This document shows positions 27,111 to 35,410 of a stretch of DNA of 59,608 nucleotides, piece after piece. Positions within the stretch are counted from its first letter, which is position 1, and each line of letters begins with the position of its first letter. Position numbers and translations under genes: made by a program. The notes beneath the pieces were generated by a model. It ran no database searches and was not told where the DNA came from. It saw nothing but the letters and a program-made list of their open reading frames with translations. This stretch comes from JBCCGI01 sp039029355 (lineage in GTDB: Bacteria > Planctomycetota > UBA1135 > GCA-002686595), in NCBI GenBank assembly GCA_039029355.1, contig JBCCGI010000051.1, positions 1 to 59,608 of the forward strand, in the 5' to 3' direction.

Positions 27111-29732
27111 ATGCGGTCGACCCAACCAAGCCTGCCACGTCTGGGCGCCGCCCTCCTCGCGGCGGCGCCGCTGCTCGCCGCCGGCGCCTGCGGGTCGGCG
27201 GCGCGCGACGAGCCACTCGCCGGAGCGCCCGAGCTCGACGCTCGCGTGCAGGCACAGCTCGTCGCCGACGGCTTCCGCCGCGGCGGAGCCGGTGTCGTCG
27301 AGGCGAGCGACCGCGCGCCCGAGCTGTGCGCGCTGCAGCTCGAGCTCCTCGCCGTCGAGGACCCGCGCACGCGCCGCGCCCTGTCGCCGCCGCCGGCCGC
27401 GGCCGCGCTCGACGCGGGCTCGCTGCTCCCGCAACTCCAAGCCGCGCGCCGACACGACCGCGACGGTCGCGTAGACGAGGCGGCGACGGCTTACGCCGAA
27501 CTCTCCGAGGCCTGCGCCGCAAGCGACCTGGAGCGCCTCGGCGCCTGGTTCGGGGCACGCGCCGCCGACCGGCTCGCGACGCTGCACCGCCCGCACGACA
27601 TGCTCGCCGCCGCCGAGGCCCTCGTCGCGCGCGCCGGAGACGCGCCATTGGCGCGGGCCTTCGCGCTCTCCAGACGCGGCGTGGCGCGCCACTCCCTACG
27701 GCTGCCCGGCGCGCACGAGGACCTGCGCGCGGCGCTCGCGCTGGCGCGCCGCTGGCCGGACTCCGAGCTCCGCGTGTACACCGCCGAACACCTGGGCTGG
27801 GCGGAGTTCTGTGCCTACGAGCACGCGCAGGCGGAGCGCTTCTTCGAGGAGGCCGAAGACGCCGCCCGGCGCCGCGACGACTGGGCGCGGGTCGCGCGCA
27901 TGCTCGGGTGCCGCGCCGCGAACCGCACGAGCCTCGGCGACTACGCCGCCGCGGACCGCTTGGCCGAGCGTGCCGTCGAGCTCGCCGCGCGCCACGGCTC
28001 GGCCGAACAGGTGGCCTTCCTCCAGCTCAACCGGGTGCACTCGCTCGAGTCGCGCGGTGCGCTCGGAGCGGCGCGCGACGCGCTGGCGGCAGCCGAGGCC
28101 GCCGCGGGCGCAAAGCTCACGAGCGACGCCAACCTGCGCGTGCGCTGGCTGTCGGCGCGGGCCCACGTGGAACGGGACTCGACGGGTCGCCTCCCCGAGG
28201 CACTGGCGGCGGAGGCATCCGCGGCGTTCGACGAGCTAGGGCCGATCCTCGGCAAGCGCCTCTCGCCGCTGCTGCTCGAGCACGAGCTCGCCCTCGGGCG
28301 CCACGACGAAGCGCTTGCGCGGACGAGCCCGGCGCTGGAGCCCAGCGGCGACGGCGCGCCCGGCCTCGCGCACCAGCGCCTCGTCGCGGCACGCGCCCTG
28401 ACGCTGCTCGGCCGTCCGCACGCGGCGCTCGACGCGTTCCTCGGAGCCCTGCGCCTGACCGACTCGCAGCGCGCTCCGCTGGCCGACGTCGACGCCTGGC
28501 TGCGCTTCAAGCAGTCCTCCAAGGCGTGGAACGTCGCGACCCACGCGCTGGCGCCGCTCGCCGAGCTGTACGAGCGCGAGCCGTCCGCCGAGCTCGCGCT
28601 GCAGGCCCTCGCGCTGATCGAGCACGAGCGCGCGCGGACGCTGCGCGAGGTATCGCTGGGCGCGGAGGGGCACGGCGGTATCGACCCGGCCGCCCTCGGC
28701 GAGCGCGCGCGCACCGCCCTGCGGCCGGACGAGGTCTTCGTCGCCCTGAACGTCGAGGCGGCCATCGCCGTCGCGCTGCGCGGCGGCGAGGCGCGTCTGT
28801 GGCGGCTCCCGCCGCGCGCGGAGCTCGAGCGCGACTTCGACTTCGCCGCCGCGCACTTCGCCGGGGCTCCGCTCGAGGACGCGCGGCGCTTCGCCGAGCA
28901 CGGCGCGCGCCTCTACTCCGCGCTGCTGGGGCCGCTCGAGGACGGCTGGCTCGCGGACGCGCGGCGCCTGGTGGTGGTCGACGACGGGCCGCTGTGCGCC
29001 TTCCCGCTGGACCTGCTGCCGCGCCGCGCCGCGCCGGCCGCTGGCTTCGGAGCCCTGCCGCTCGTCTTCCGCTCGCTCGAGGTGGAGCACGTGCCCTGCC
29101 TCGAGGCGCTGCTGCGACGCGGAGCGGCGCCGCCCGTCGACCGCCCGCGCCGGGTGCTCGCGCTCTCCTTCGAGTCCCAGGCGCTGCCGGCGCTGCCGCA
29201 CGCCGGCGCGGAGCTCAGCGCGGTCCGCGGCGCGTTCGCGGCCCCGCACGCGGCGACGGTGCGGAGCGGCGGCGAGAGCGCCGCCTGGATCGGGCGCGAG
29301 CTCCCGGACTACGACGCGCTGCACCTGATCGGCCACCTGCGCCCCGACCGGACGGCGGGCGAGCGGTCGGGCATGCGGCTCGCTCACGCGGCCTGGACCG
29401 CCGCCGACGTGCTGGCGCTGAACGCGCCGCTCGAGCTCGTGGTGGTGTCCGCCTGCGCCGGCGGCGGCGGCGAGGCGGTCGACGCCGAGGGCGTCGTCGG
29501 CTTCGGCTGGGGCTGGCTCGGCGCGGGCTCGCGACACCTGCTCGCCTCGCCGCTCCCGGTGGAGGACGGTGCGGCGTCGAAGCTGTTCGGCCCGTTCTAC
29601 CGCGCCTGGCTGTCGGGCCAGGACCCGCCCGCTGCGCTCCGCAGCGCGCGGCTCGGGCTAGCCGCGGACGGCTCGCACGAGGGAGAGCGCGCGATGCTGC
29701 AGCCCTTCATCGCGGTGCGCGGTCTGCGCTGA
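27111..29732 (+). CDS. CHAT-domain lipoprotein with TPR repeats
   Basis: The 873-residue product has a lipoprotein signal (ending LLAAGAC). A long helical TPR region spans about residues 90-520, with units such as AATAYAELSEACAAS, AQAERFFEEAEDAARRRDDWARVA and GDYAAADRLAERAVELA. The C-terminus is a CHAT domain (about residues 540-870). CHAT proteins are caspase/separase-like cysteine peptidases. The expected dyad is present: His742 in LHLIGHLRP and Cys782 in VVSACAGG, so it may be active. The predicted lipid anchor would put the peptidase outside the cytoplasm. It converges on the ECF anti-sigma gene with a 26-nt overlap of 3' ends. Confidence 0.88.
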   Translation: MRSTQPSLPRLGAALLAAAPLLAAGACGSAARDEPLAGAPELDARVQAQLVADGFRRGGAGVVEASDRAPELCALQLELLAVEDPRTRRALSPPPAAAALDAGSLLPQLQAARRHDRDGRVDEAATAYAELSEACAASDLERLGAWFGARAADRLATLHRPHDMLAAAEALVARAGDAPLARAFALSRRGVARHSLRLPGAHEDLRAALALARRWPDSELRVYTAEHLGWAEFCAYEHAQAERFFEEAEDAARRRDDWARVARMLGCRAANRTSLGDYAAADRLAERAVELAARHGSAEQVAFLQLNRVHSLESRGALGAARDALAAAEAAAGAKLTSDANLRVRWLSARAHVERDSTGRLPEALAAEASAAFDELGPILGKRLSPLLLEHELALGRHDEALARTSPALEPSGDGAPGLAHQRLVAARALTLLGRPHAALDAFLGALRLTDSQRAPLADVDAWLRFKQSSKAWNVATHALAPLAELYEREPSAELALQALALIEHERARTLREVSLGAEGHGGIDPAALGERARTALRPDEVFVALNVEAAIAVALRGGEARLWRLPPRAELERDFDFAAAHFAGAPLEDARRFAEHGARLYSALLGPLEDGWLADARRLVVVDDGPLCAFPLDLLPRRAAPAAGFGALPLVFRSLEVEHVPCLEALLRRGAAPPVDRPRRVLALSFESQALPALPHAGAELSAVRGAFAAPHAATVRSGGESAAWIGRELPDYDALHLIGHLRPDRTAGERSGMRLAHAAWTAADVLALNAPLELVVVSACAGGGGEAVDAEGVVGFGWGWLGAGSRHLLASPLPVEDGAASKLFGPFYRAWLSGQDPPAALRSARLGLAADGSHEGERAMLQPFIAVRGLR

Positions 29733-30567
29733 GCACCGCCGGCGCGCCGCGCACGTCGAGAAAGCGCTCGAGCGCGCGCACCGCGCCGGGCGGGAGCTCC
29801 GCGGCCAGGCGCTCGAGCGCGCTGGCCGCATCCCCCACCGCGCCTGCGCCGAGCAGCACGCGCGCCCGCGCGAAGAGCTCGCCCTCGCGCCCGAGGTCGC
29901 CCGGGAGCGCGTCGAGCTCGCGCTGCACCGCCGCGCGCTCCTCGGCGGTCGCGACGCGGAAGACCGCCGACGCGGTCCCGCCATCCGCGAGGTCGCGCAG
30001 GACGACCCGGTAGCCCGCCTCGGAGGCGCCGTCGAGCCCGTCCGGCCACGGAGCGGGCGACGCCTCCGCGCGCCAGGTCGTCCGCCGCCCATCCGGCGCT
30101 TCGGCGCTCAGCTCGAAGGGGCCGACCCCGCCGCGCCAGCGCACCTCGTCCGGAGCCGCGAGCGCGAGGCCGAACGGCGCGAGCAGCGCGAGCTCGGGCG
30201 CGGCTCCGCGCCGCAGGATGCCGCCGCCGGGGCGCCAGTTGCCCGGGCCGAGGAGCCGGTCCGCCTCGGCCGCGTCCCCGCGCGCGAGGGCGCTCCCCAC
30301 GGGCCCGGGCGACCCAGGCGCAACGCGTCGGTCGCCGGCCGCGAGCAACGCGGCGGCGCCGAGCAAGAGCACGAGCGCGGCGGCGGCGATCGCGAGCCCC
30401 CAGCGCCGTACCCCGGCCGGGCGCAGCAGCGCCGCGAGGTCCGGACGCTGCGCGAGAGCGCGCGCGGCGCGCCGACGCTCCGCGGCCGTCGCGGTTCCGT
30501 CGCGCGCGGCGAGGAGCAGCTCCGAGGGCACCTCGCGTTCGTCGGGGAACGGATCGGGGCGCGTCAT
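29707..30567 (-). CDS. Membrane-spanning anti-sigma-factor-like protein
   Basis: The 286-residue product has a cytoplasmic N-terminus of about 53 residues (SELLLAARDGTATAAERRRAARAL), one transmembrane helix (WGLAIAAAALVLLLGAAALLAAG) and an exported C-terminal region. It lacks the His/Cys zinc site of ZAS anti-sigma factors. Position and topology support the call: its ATG overlaps the stop of the ECF sigma gene (ATGA). The exported part has a beta segment (GPFELSAEAPDGRRTTWRAEA, AGYRVVLRDLADGGTASAVFRV) and a helical, TPR-like end (FARARVLLGAGAVGDAASALERL), so it may sense something outside. The anti-sigma role is inferred. Confidence 0.7.
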   Translation of the reverse strand: MTRPDPFPDEREVPSELLLAARDGTATAAERRRAARALAQRPDLAALLRPAGVRRWGLAIAAAALVLLLGAAALLAAGDRRVAPGSPGPVGSALARGDAAEADRLLGPGNWRPGGGILRRGAAPELALLAPFGLALAAPDEVRWRGGVGPFELSAEAPDGRRTTWRAEASPAPWPDGLDGASEAGYRVVLRDLADGGTASAVFRVATAEERAAVQRELDALPGDLGREGELFARARVLLGAGAVGDAASALERLAAELPPGAVRALERFLDVRGAPAVLSADRAPR

Positions 30568-31379
30568 CGGTAGTCCTCCGGGCCGAGGCCGTGGTGCGAC
30601 AACAGGCCCGCGAGCCGCAGCCGCAGGACCGACGTCAGCTCGCGGTAGCGCTGCGACACGTACGACGGCGACACGCCGATGCGGCGCGCGGTGTCCTTGC
30701 CTCGCTCGTCGAAGAGAGCGCGCGACTCGACGATGTCGCGGTCGCGCGGCGAGAGAGTCGCGAGCGCGCTGGTGAGCACCGCCGCGAACACGCGGCGGCT
30801 CTCCTCGTACTCGGCCTCCTGCCCGGCGCCGAACGCGCTCGGGTCGTCGTCGCTCCAGCCGCGCGCGGGTAGCGGGAGGCGGCGCCGCTCGGCGGCGAGC
30901 CTGCGGCGCAGCACCAGCGCCAGCCAGCGTTCCAGCGGAGCGAGGCCGGCGTAGGACGCGAGGAGGCTGCTGCGCCCGCCCCGCGCCATCCAGAGGTCCG
31001 CGAGGAAGCCGGCCACCGCATCCTCGGCGGGGCGCGCCCCGTGGGAGCGCGCCACCAGCACCAGCCGCGCGCAATGCTGCGCCGCGAACGCGCGCCACGC
31101 GCGGTCGTCGCGCCGGCGCCGGGCGCAGGCGCGCGCGAGGTACAGGTCGCCCAGGAACGGAGGCGCGAACGCGAGCAGGCCCACCCCACGCTCGCCGCGG
31201 TCCGCCTCGCCCCTGCGGCGGCTCGCGATCACGAGGACCTGGTCGCGGAAGGCGTCCAAGGAGAGCTCGAACGGGCCCTCGCGCCCGATCGCGCGGCGCA
31301 GGCCTAGGTCGAGCTCCGCGGCCTCGCGCGGGGCGAGCTCCGGGTGAGCCGGTCCGGGGTGCGGATCGCGAAGGTCCAT
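30564..31379 (-). CDS. ECF-type sigma-70 family RNA polymerase sigma factor
   Basis: The 271-residue product has sigma region 2 at about residues 95-165 (AEDAVAGFLADLWMARGG, LERWLALVLRRRLA) and region 4 at about 205-257. Region 4 contains ATLSPRDRDIVESRALFDE and the helix-turn-helix ARRIGVSPSYVSQRYREL. The first 90 residues are an extension not usual in ECF factors. Its stop overlaps the start of the membrane anti-sigma-like gene, the standard arrangement of a sigma/anti-sigma operon. The ATG at 31379 is preceded on the coding strand by a C8 tract and a 13-bp hairpin, with no Shine-Dalgarno site, so translation may be controlled. Confidence 0.85.
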   Translation of the reverse strand: MDLRDPHPGPAHPELAPREAAELDLGLRRAIGREGPFELSLDAFRDQVLVIASRRRGEADRGERGVGLLAFAPPFLGDLYLARACARRRRDDRAWRAFAAQHCARLVLVARSHGARPAEDAVAGFLADLWMARGGRSSLLASYAGLAPLERWLALVLRRRLAAERRRLPLPARGWSDDDPSAFGAGQEAEYEESRRVFAAVLTSALATLSPRDRDIVESRALFDERGKDTARRIGVSPSYVSQRYRELTSVLRLRLAGLLSHHGLGPEDYR

Positions 31380-31380
31380 A

Positions 31381-31428
31381 GGGGGGGGCGGAGGGCGCAC
31401 GCCTCTCCAGGGGCTAGAGGCGTGCGCC
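31381..31428 (-). promoter_or_regulatory. Hairpin and C8 tract just upstream of the ECF sigma start
   Basis: GGCGCACGCCTCT (31394-31406) pairs perfectly with AGAGGCGTGCGCC (31416-31428) around a 9-nt loop. On the coding strand of the sigma gene the hairpin ends 14 nt before the ATG. The spacer contains eight C residues (G8 at 31381-31388 on +) one base before the ATG. It could be an operator for autoregulation, an RNA structure that blocks ribosome access, or a terminator of incoming leftward transcription; the sequence cannot decide. Confidence 0.55.
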
Positions 31429-31574
31429 GCACCCAAATGAACCACGAAGTCGCGAAAAGTGCCCGCCGAGCGCGCGGCGTCGCCGCCCGCGCCGGTTTCG
31501 ACGAGAAGTACTTCATCGGGGCGCGGAGCGCGGCTCTTGGGGAGCGGACCCACCGACCCTCAACGAGACCCGAC

Positions 31575-33455
31575 ATGAGACTCCCCTGCACACCGCTTGC
31601 CGCCGCCGCTCTCCTCGCCCTCTGCCCGCTCTCCGCGGCCCTCCCCGGAGACGGGGTGGCCTCCGCCTGGGGCGCCACGACCGAGGTCACCGACCTGTTC
31701 CCCGGCGACAACGCCGACATGGTGGGTGGACGCACCATCGCGATGGGGCCGGACGGGACGCTGCACTGCGTCTTCGCGGTCGACTTCCCCGGAGCCGGAG
31801 GCATCCCCGGCAGCCGATACATCGGCTACTCGCGCTCGACGGACGACGGAGCGACCTTCGGGTCCGGGATCGACAACTACTCGCTGCTCGGCGGCGGCGC
31901 CGACACCGAGCCGGCGCTCTCGCCCTGCCTGGCCGTCGACCCCGAGGGCCGCGTCCACGTCGCGTGGATCGAGCCCGACGGCGGCGCCTACCAGATCTTC
32001 TACCGTCGCTCTCTCGACGGCGGCCTGTCCTGGGAGGCCGAGCAGCGCATCACGCAGGGCTCGTCGAGCGTCAACGTCTCCGCGCCCGCGATCGACATCT
32101 TCGTCGACCAGGACCACTGGGTGGTCGTGTGCTGGAACGGCACCGACGCCTCGGGGCTCGAGGGCACGCTCTTCGAGTTCTCCGGCGTGGACGGGGCGCC
32201 GGGGACGTGGTCGCACCTGCCGCTGGAGTACTTCGCGGAGCCCAGCGACAACGCGCGCTTCGTCCAGTTCCGCGCGGCCGACGCGCTCGATCCGTTCTGG
32301 GTCTTCCGCGTGACGCACTTCGTCTCGGTCGACGCGCTGGTCTTCAGCGGCCGCGGCATCGCGCCGGCGTCGTTCGTGGACGTCGTCGTCGCCGACCAGA
32401 TCCTGGACTACGACGTCGCGACGCATCCCGACTTCCCGGGCGACACCTACCTCGTGTGCACCTACGTGAACGCCGGCGAGCAGCGGACGACGCTGTACCT
32501 GAAGAAGTCGGGCTCGAGCTCGAACGACTGGGACGAGATCGCCGACCTCGAGTTGCCCGACGGAGCGCCGGTCGCCGACGCGGCGCTGGTGTTCGACAAC
32601 CTGGCGCAGGTGCAGCTCCTCGCGACGGACGGCGGCGCCGGGGCGGGCGCCTACTGGTTCTACACCTACGGGGACGTGAACGAGACGCTCGCGCTGTCGC
32701 CGCCGGTCTCGCTCGGTACGCTCGGGGACGACGCGGGCGGCCTCGCGCTGACGCAGCACGAGAACTGGCCGGACAGCCGCGTGTACGCCGTGTGGGCCGA
32801 GCGGGACGCCGCCGGGTTCGGGCAGGTCCGGGCGCGGCGCTACTCCGTGCCCGGCGGCACGCCGCCGGCGACGCCGCTTGATGTACGCGCCGACATCGGG
32901 GCCCCGCAGATGGAGGTCAGCTGGGTGCCGGCGCCGGTCGCCCAGCGCGCGTACGAGTACGAGATCTTCATCACCGGCTCAGCCACGTACGACGGCTTCA
33001 CCGCGGGCAACGACCAGGTCTGGTTCGGCGACCCGGCGTACCTGCTCCAGCAGCCCTACTTCCAGCGCGAGTTCCACCGCATCCCCGGCGACTGGCCGAT
33101 GAGGGACTCCAAGACCGGGGAGCTCCTGCACTACTGGGCCGAGGTCATCCCGCTCGACGACGAAGGAGCGCCTGGGGCGGCCGCCGAGGAGGTCCTTGCG
33201 GTGCCCCTGGCGGAGGTCAACAACACGGACGGCCAATGCACCGTCGGCCTGCCCGACTTCGTCGACTTCCAGAGCCGCTTCCTGCAGGAAGTGTTCACCG
33301 GCTCCGGCGCGCTCAACCCCGACTACCTCCTGCGCCACGACATGAACCGCAACGGCCAGATCGACCTGCCGGACTTCTCGGGCGGGCTGGAGGCCCAGTT
33401 CCTCTGGACGGTGCCCATCGACGAGCCGTGCCTCTCGTATCCGTACGACTCGTAG
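31575..33455 (+). CDS. Secreted BNR/sialidase-like propeller protein with a dockerin-like tail
   Basis: The 626-residue product has a signal peptide (to SAALPG). It then carries BNR/Asp-box-like repeats: RYIGYSRSTDDGATFGSG, CLAVDPEGRVHVAWIEPDGG and IFYRRSLDGGLSWEAEQRI. These form propellers in sialidases and other secreted binding proteins; sialidase residues cannot be assigned, so enzyme activity is not claimed. A fibronectin-like segment follows (PLDVRADIGAPQMEVSWVPAP). The C-terminus has two calcium-loop-like units, TDGQCTVGLPDFVDFQSRF and DMNRNGQIDLPDFSGGLEAQF, like dockerin repeats. The ATG at 31575 begins the signal peptide; a longer reading upstream has none. Confidence 0.8.
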   Translation: MRLPCTPLAAAALLALCPLSAALPGDGVASAWGATTEVTDLFPGDNADMVGGRTIAMGPDGTLHCVFAVDFPGAGGIPGSRYIGYSRSTDDGATFGSGIDNYSLLGGGADTEPALSPCLAVDPEGRVHVAWIEPDGGAYQIFYRRSLDGGLSWEAEQRITQGSSSVNVSAPAIDIFVDQDHWVVVCWNGTDASGLEGTLFEFSGVDGAPGTWSHLPLEYFAEPSDNARFVQFRAADALDPFWVFRVTHFVSVDALVFSGRGIAPASFVDVVVADQILDYDVATHPDFPGDTYLVCTYVNAGEQRTTLYLKKSGSSSNDWDEIADLELPDGAPVADAALVFDNLAQVQLLATDGGAGAGAYWFYTYGDVNETLALSPPVSLGTLGDDAGGLALTQHENWPDSRVYAVWAERDAAGFGQVRARRYSVPGGTPPATPLDVRADIGAPQMEVSWVPAPVAQRAYEYEIFITGSATYDGFTAGNDQVWFGDPAYLLQQPYFQREFHRIPGDWPMRDSKTGELLHYWAEVIPLDDEGAPGAAAEEVLAVPLAEVNNTDGQCTVGLPDFVDFQSRFLQEVFTGSGALNPDYLLRHDMNRNGQIDLPDFSGGLEAQFLWTVPIDEPCLSYPYDS

Positions 33456-33484
33456 CCGGCAGCCGGTAGCCCGAGGAGAGAGCT

Positions 33485-33517
33485 CCGGCGCCCGTCACGC
33501 GGTGTGGCGGGCGCCGG
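33485..33517. terminator. 10-bp hairpin after the BNR/dockerin gene
   Basis: CCGGCGCCCG (33485-33494) pairs with CGGGCGCCGG (33508-33517) around a 13-nt loop, 29 nt after the stop at 33455. There is no T-run downstream. Rho-dependent or structural termination is plausible. Confidence 0.5.
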
Positions 33518-33629
33518 CCCGCCGAATGGGGCGGATCGGCGAAATGGGGATCGCCGCCGGGGACATGGGTGCCAGGCCGGGCCGCGGAGCTTAAGGTAGC
33601 CCGGCCTTCCGACCGGCGACCAGATCCCC

Positions 33630-34589
33630 ATGACCGACGACACGAACCCCAAGGGGCGCGGCACGGCGCTCGCCGCGCTCGCGGTGCGCCTCGCCGCCGC
33701 CTGGATCCTGGCCGGCGGCCTCTTCAAGCTCTTCCTCGGCACCCCCGCCGACCTGCCCGAGGTGGTGCGCGGCCTGCTCGACGACCTGGTGCTGACCTAC
33801 CAGCTCGCGATCGCGATCGAGTTCGCCGCGGCGGCCCTGGCGATCCTGCGGCCGGGCTGGGGCTGGCCGCCGATCGTCGCGGCCTACCTGATCTTCGAGT
33901 ACGTGCTCATCACGCAGATGGCCGCCGGAGCGGAGTCCTGCGGTTGCTTCGGTTCCAAGGTGCCGATGCCGCCCTGGGGCATGATGGCGATCGACTCGGC
34001 GCTGCTGCTCTTCATGCTCGTCACGCGGCCGTGGCGCCTGCCGCGCACGGGCGCGCCGTGGATCGTGGTGGTGCTGGTGGCCGCCGCGGGGGTTGCCGCC
34101 CCGTTCGTGGTCGACCGCGAGGCCGAGGCCCCGCCCCCGGCTTCCGAGCCCGGCGAGGCGGGCTCGGGCGAGCCCGGCGAGGACACCGAGGCGGGCGGCG
34201 GCCTGCGGGGCTTCGTCGAGCTCGACGTCGAGGACTGGGTCGGCCAGTCGATCTACGACACGAAGCTCGCCCAGTGGATGGAGGGCGACGTGTACTCGCT
34301 GCCCGGCGACGGCATGTGGGTGCTCTGGCGCTGGACCTGTGATCACTGCGCGGACCACCTACAGCAGCTGGCCGACGCGCCGCCCGACGTGCCCTTCCTG
34401 GTGCTCGTCCGGCTCAAGGAGCCGGGCGACACCGACGCGAACCAGTCGGTGTTCGTCAAACCCGCCGGCGACAACGTGCTCGAGGCCTCGTGCCCCGACA
34501 CCGTCGACTACCTCATCACGACGCCGGGCGAGCTCATGGTCGAGGCCGGCACCGTGGTCTCCGGCGAGCAGGGCGTCGGATCGGAGTAG
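33630..34589 (+). CDS. MauE/DoxX-like membrane protein with a C-terminal CxxC domain
   Basis: The 319-residue product has four predicted membrane helices in residues about 14-160. They include a MauE-type CGCFG motif (Cys104, Cys106), as in DoxX/MauE proteins that support disulfide formation in exported proteins. After a Pro/Glu-rich linker, the C-terminal region (about 195-319) has WRWTCDHCADHLQQLAD with Cys237 and Cys240. This resembles a thioredoxin-like redox site, although the short domain is not a full thioredoxin by eye. It would act at the membrane in thiol-disulfide exchange (inference). The PAP2 gene follows 17 nt downstream. Confidence 0.72.
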   Translation: MTDDTNPKGRGTALAALAVRLAAAWILAGGLFKLFLGTPADLPEVVRGLLDDLVLTYQLAIAIEFAAAALAILRPGWGWPPIVAAYLIFEYVLITQMAAGAESCGCFGSKVPMPPWGMMAIDSALLLFMLVTRPWRLPRTGAPWIVVVLVAAAGVAAPFVVDREAEAPPPASEPGEAGSGEPGEDTEAGGGLRGFVELDVEDWVGQSIYDTKLAQWMEGDVYSLPGDGMWVLWRWTCDHCADHLQQLADAPPDVPFLVLVRLKEPGDTDANQSVFVKPAGDNVLEASCPDTVDYLITTPGELMVEAGTVVSGEQGVGSE

Positions 34590-34606
34590 GCCGCGCCGGA
34601 CCGCGC

Positions 34607-35410
34607 ATGCTGCTGCTCCTGCACGCTCTCTGGACGCCGATCACGCTGCTCCTGTTCGTGCTCGTGGTGCGCCCGAGCTCGAACCCGCTCGCGCTGGTGG
34701 CCGAGGCGCTCCACGTGGCCACGTCGACGCGCGGGGGCAAGCTCGTCCTGTGGATCGCCGCGGCGACGATCGGGGCGAACTTCCTCGAGTGCCTGATCGA
34801 ACCCTGGCTCGCCGGGGCGCTCGGCTACGACCTGACCGCCTGGGTGCGCTCGGTCGAAGGCGCGACGGTGGAGCGCGTGCAGGGCACGCTGCCCGCCGCC
34901 TTGGTGCCCGTGGCGGTGTGGTTCTACCTCGCCGGCTACGTGGCCGGCCTGCTGACGCCGGCGACCGTGTGGACGGTGGAGACGCGCTTCGCCGCGGCGG
35001 CGGCGCTCGTCGCGGGCTACGTCGCGAACTACGCGATCGGGCTGCCGTTCTACTTCTTCGCGCCGGTGCAGGAGGTCGCCTGGAGCGGCCTGTCCGACGC
35101 CAAGCCGCTGCTGGACGCCGCCTTCCCCGGGCTGTCGGGCGAGACGCGGGTGGGCAGCGGGCTCGACAACTGCCTGCCCAGCCTGCACGTGTCGCTCACG
35201 TGGACCGCCTTCTTCATCGCCCTCGCCCGCGGCGAGAGCGCGATGCGCTGGTTCACCGGCGTCGTCGCGGTGCTCACCGCCTACGCCGTGATGGCGCTCG
35301 GCATCCACTGGGCGCTCGACGTGGGCACCGGCGTCGTGCTCGGCGCCGCCTGCGCGGGGATCGGGCTGTTGTGGGCGCGGAGGCGCGAGCGCGTCAGCGC
35401 GTCGTCGTAA
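34607..35410 (+). CDS. PAP2-superfamily membrane phosphatase/transferase
   Basis: The 267-residue product has about six hydrophobic helices and the PAP2 active-site motifs PSLHVS (191-196) and ALGIHWALDVGTG (230-242). The latter supplies His234 and Asp238. Upstream, GLDNCLPSLH resembles the PAP2_3/Aur1-type group, which handles phospholipid head groups. A Lys/Arg-rich first motif (KxxxxxxRP) is not obvious. The ATG at 34607 comes 17 nt after the MauE-like gene; an earlier in-frame reading inside that gene is Arg-rich and rejected. The 3' end overlaps the opposing radical SAM gene by 17 nt. Confidence 0.78.
   Translation: MLLLLHALWTPITLLLFVLVVRPSSNPLALVAEALHVATSTRGGKLVLWIAAATIGANFLECLIEPWLAGALGYDLTAWVRSVEGATVERVQGTLPAALVPVAVWFYLAGYVAGLLTPATVWTVETRFAAAAALVAGYVANYAIGLPFYFFAPVQEVAWSGLSDAKPLLDAAFPGLSGETRVGSGLDNCLPSLHVSLTWTAFFIALARGESAMRWFTGVVAVLTAYAVMALGIHWALDVGTGVVLGAACAGIGLLWARRRERVSASS

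Noticed and set aside
31394..31428. tRNA or riboswitch at the ECF sigma hairpin
   Set aside because: Only a single long stem with a short loop is seen; there is no cloverleaf and no conserved riboswitch core.
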